From an uncultured Pelosinus sp. (GTDB taxonomy: Bacteria; Bacillota; Negativicutes; UMGS1260), in the NCBI GenBank assembly GCA_900550105.1, contig URQW01000034.1, positions 1-29,350 of the forward strand: 29,350 nucleotides of DNA, written 5' to 3'. Positions 29,078 to 29,350 of this stretch are shown here, piece after piece; the first letter of the stretch is position 1; every line of letters begins with the position of its first letter. The position numbers were made by a program, and so were the translations under genes. Below the pieces are notes generated by a model. The model made no database searches. It saw only the letters and a list, made by a program, of their open reading frames with translations, and was not told the origin of the DNA.

Positions 29078-29350
29078 TCAGACTTTATTAGCTTCGAGCG
29101 ATGCGGCGATAAAGCCTTTGTTTTTTTTGAGTAATTGGATTGCCGGTTCGCGATCGAGACCGGTAAGCACCATAAGAATGGCTAATTTAGCAGAGCCATG
29201 AGCCGCTTGTAAAGCCTTATCAGCTTCAGACAGTGAGATATTGGCAGCTAAGGCTACAATTCGTTTGGCCCGTTCCTGCAGCTTATGATTGGTTGCCTGA
29301 AGGTCTACCATCAAATTACTGTATACCTTTCCTAGCGAAATCATGGTGGC
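29078..29350 (-). CDS. murQ: N-acetylmuramic acid 6-phosphate etherase, C-terminal part
   Basis: The reading frame is open to the right edge, so only the last 90 codons are present. The sequence TMISLGKVYSNLMVDLQATN, then RAKRIVALAANIS and HGSAKLAILMVLTGLDREPA, is the C-terminal helical region of MurQ. The enzyme splits the lactyl ether of MurNAc-6-P to give GlcNAc-6-P, the substrate of the downstream NagA. The stop is 25 bp before crr, which has its own gagga site. The first in-frame ATG at 29344 is internal to the gene, not its start. Confidence 0.9.
   Translation of the reverse strand, partial: ATMISLGKVYSNLMVDLQATNHKLQERAKRIVALAANISLSEADKALQAAHGSAKLAILMVLTGLDREPAIQLLKKNKGFIAASLEANKV

Overview
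The window reads as chromosomal DNA of a spore-forming, diderm (outer-membrane-bearing) Firmicute, most likely a Negativicutes/Sporomusaceae-type anaerobe. This is an inference from gene content. There is a small outer-membrane beta-barrel protein with a C-terminal Phe, a YteA-type TraR/DksA protein, a CotF/ferritin-like coat-type protein and a KinA/KinE-like histidine kinase. Class III (oxygen-sensitive) ribonucleotide reductase is present, and strong Shine-Dalgarno sequences and intrinsic terminators stand before and after most genes. I see no phage, intact IS element, CRISPR array, tRNA or rRNA.

Layout. 1-2.3 kb: L-threonine aldolase facing a YteA-like zinc-finger protein, then a CGGC-domain protein. 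2.4-5.2 kb: an OmpR-type two-component system followed by a secreted C39-like cysteine peptidase. 5.2-6.2 kb: a lone minus-strand gene that looks like a domesticated IS481-type integrase. It has lost two of its three catalytic acids, and a terminator-like hairpin stands between its promoter and its start codon. 6.4-8.8 kb: thiamine pyrophosphokinase plus ThiT transporter, then an old-yellow-enzyme reductase. 8.9-9.4 kb: a ferritin-like protein whose two helix-pair halves are held apart by a Ser/Thr/Gln linker. 9.5-11.9 kb: a YbaK-type editing protein, endonuclease IV, an AlkD-like glycosylase and a tiny FliG-N-like protein. 12-13.5 kb: an orphan PAS histidine kinase. 13.7-17.6 kb: a complete TRAP transporter with an aldose 1-epimerase in the same operon. 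17.8-20.6 kb: a chemoreceptor and the outer-membrane protein. 20.7-22.3 kb: an ECF S-component, a small unknown protein and an acyl-CoA thioesterase. 22.4-24.9 kb: nrdD with a consensus promoter and two NrdR boxes spaced 31 bp apart. 24.9-26.7 kb: a roughly 180-nt leader RNA ending in an intrinsic terminator, then panD and asparaginase. 26.8-29.35 kb: an unknown secreted protein, then a minus-strand murQ(partial)-crr-nagA amino-sugar operon that runs off the right edge.

Functional links. Asparaginase yields aspartate, which PanD turns into beta-alanine for pantothenate/CoA. An alkyl-base glycosylase and an AP endonuclease are adjacent. murQ, EIIA and nagA form a cell-wall amino-sugar salvage unit. 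A TRAP system plus mutarotase points to uptake of a sugar or sugar acid.

The observations most worth following are the catalytically degraded but intact integrase-like gene with its hairpin leader, the unidentified leader RNA before panD, the split ferritin-like protein and the NrdR-box promoter. All family assignments come from reading the sequence and recalled motifs; no database search was run.
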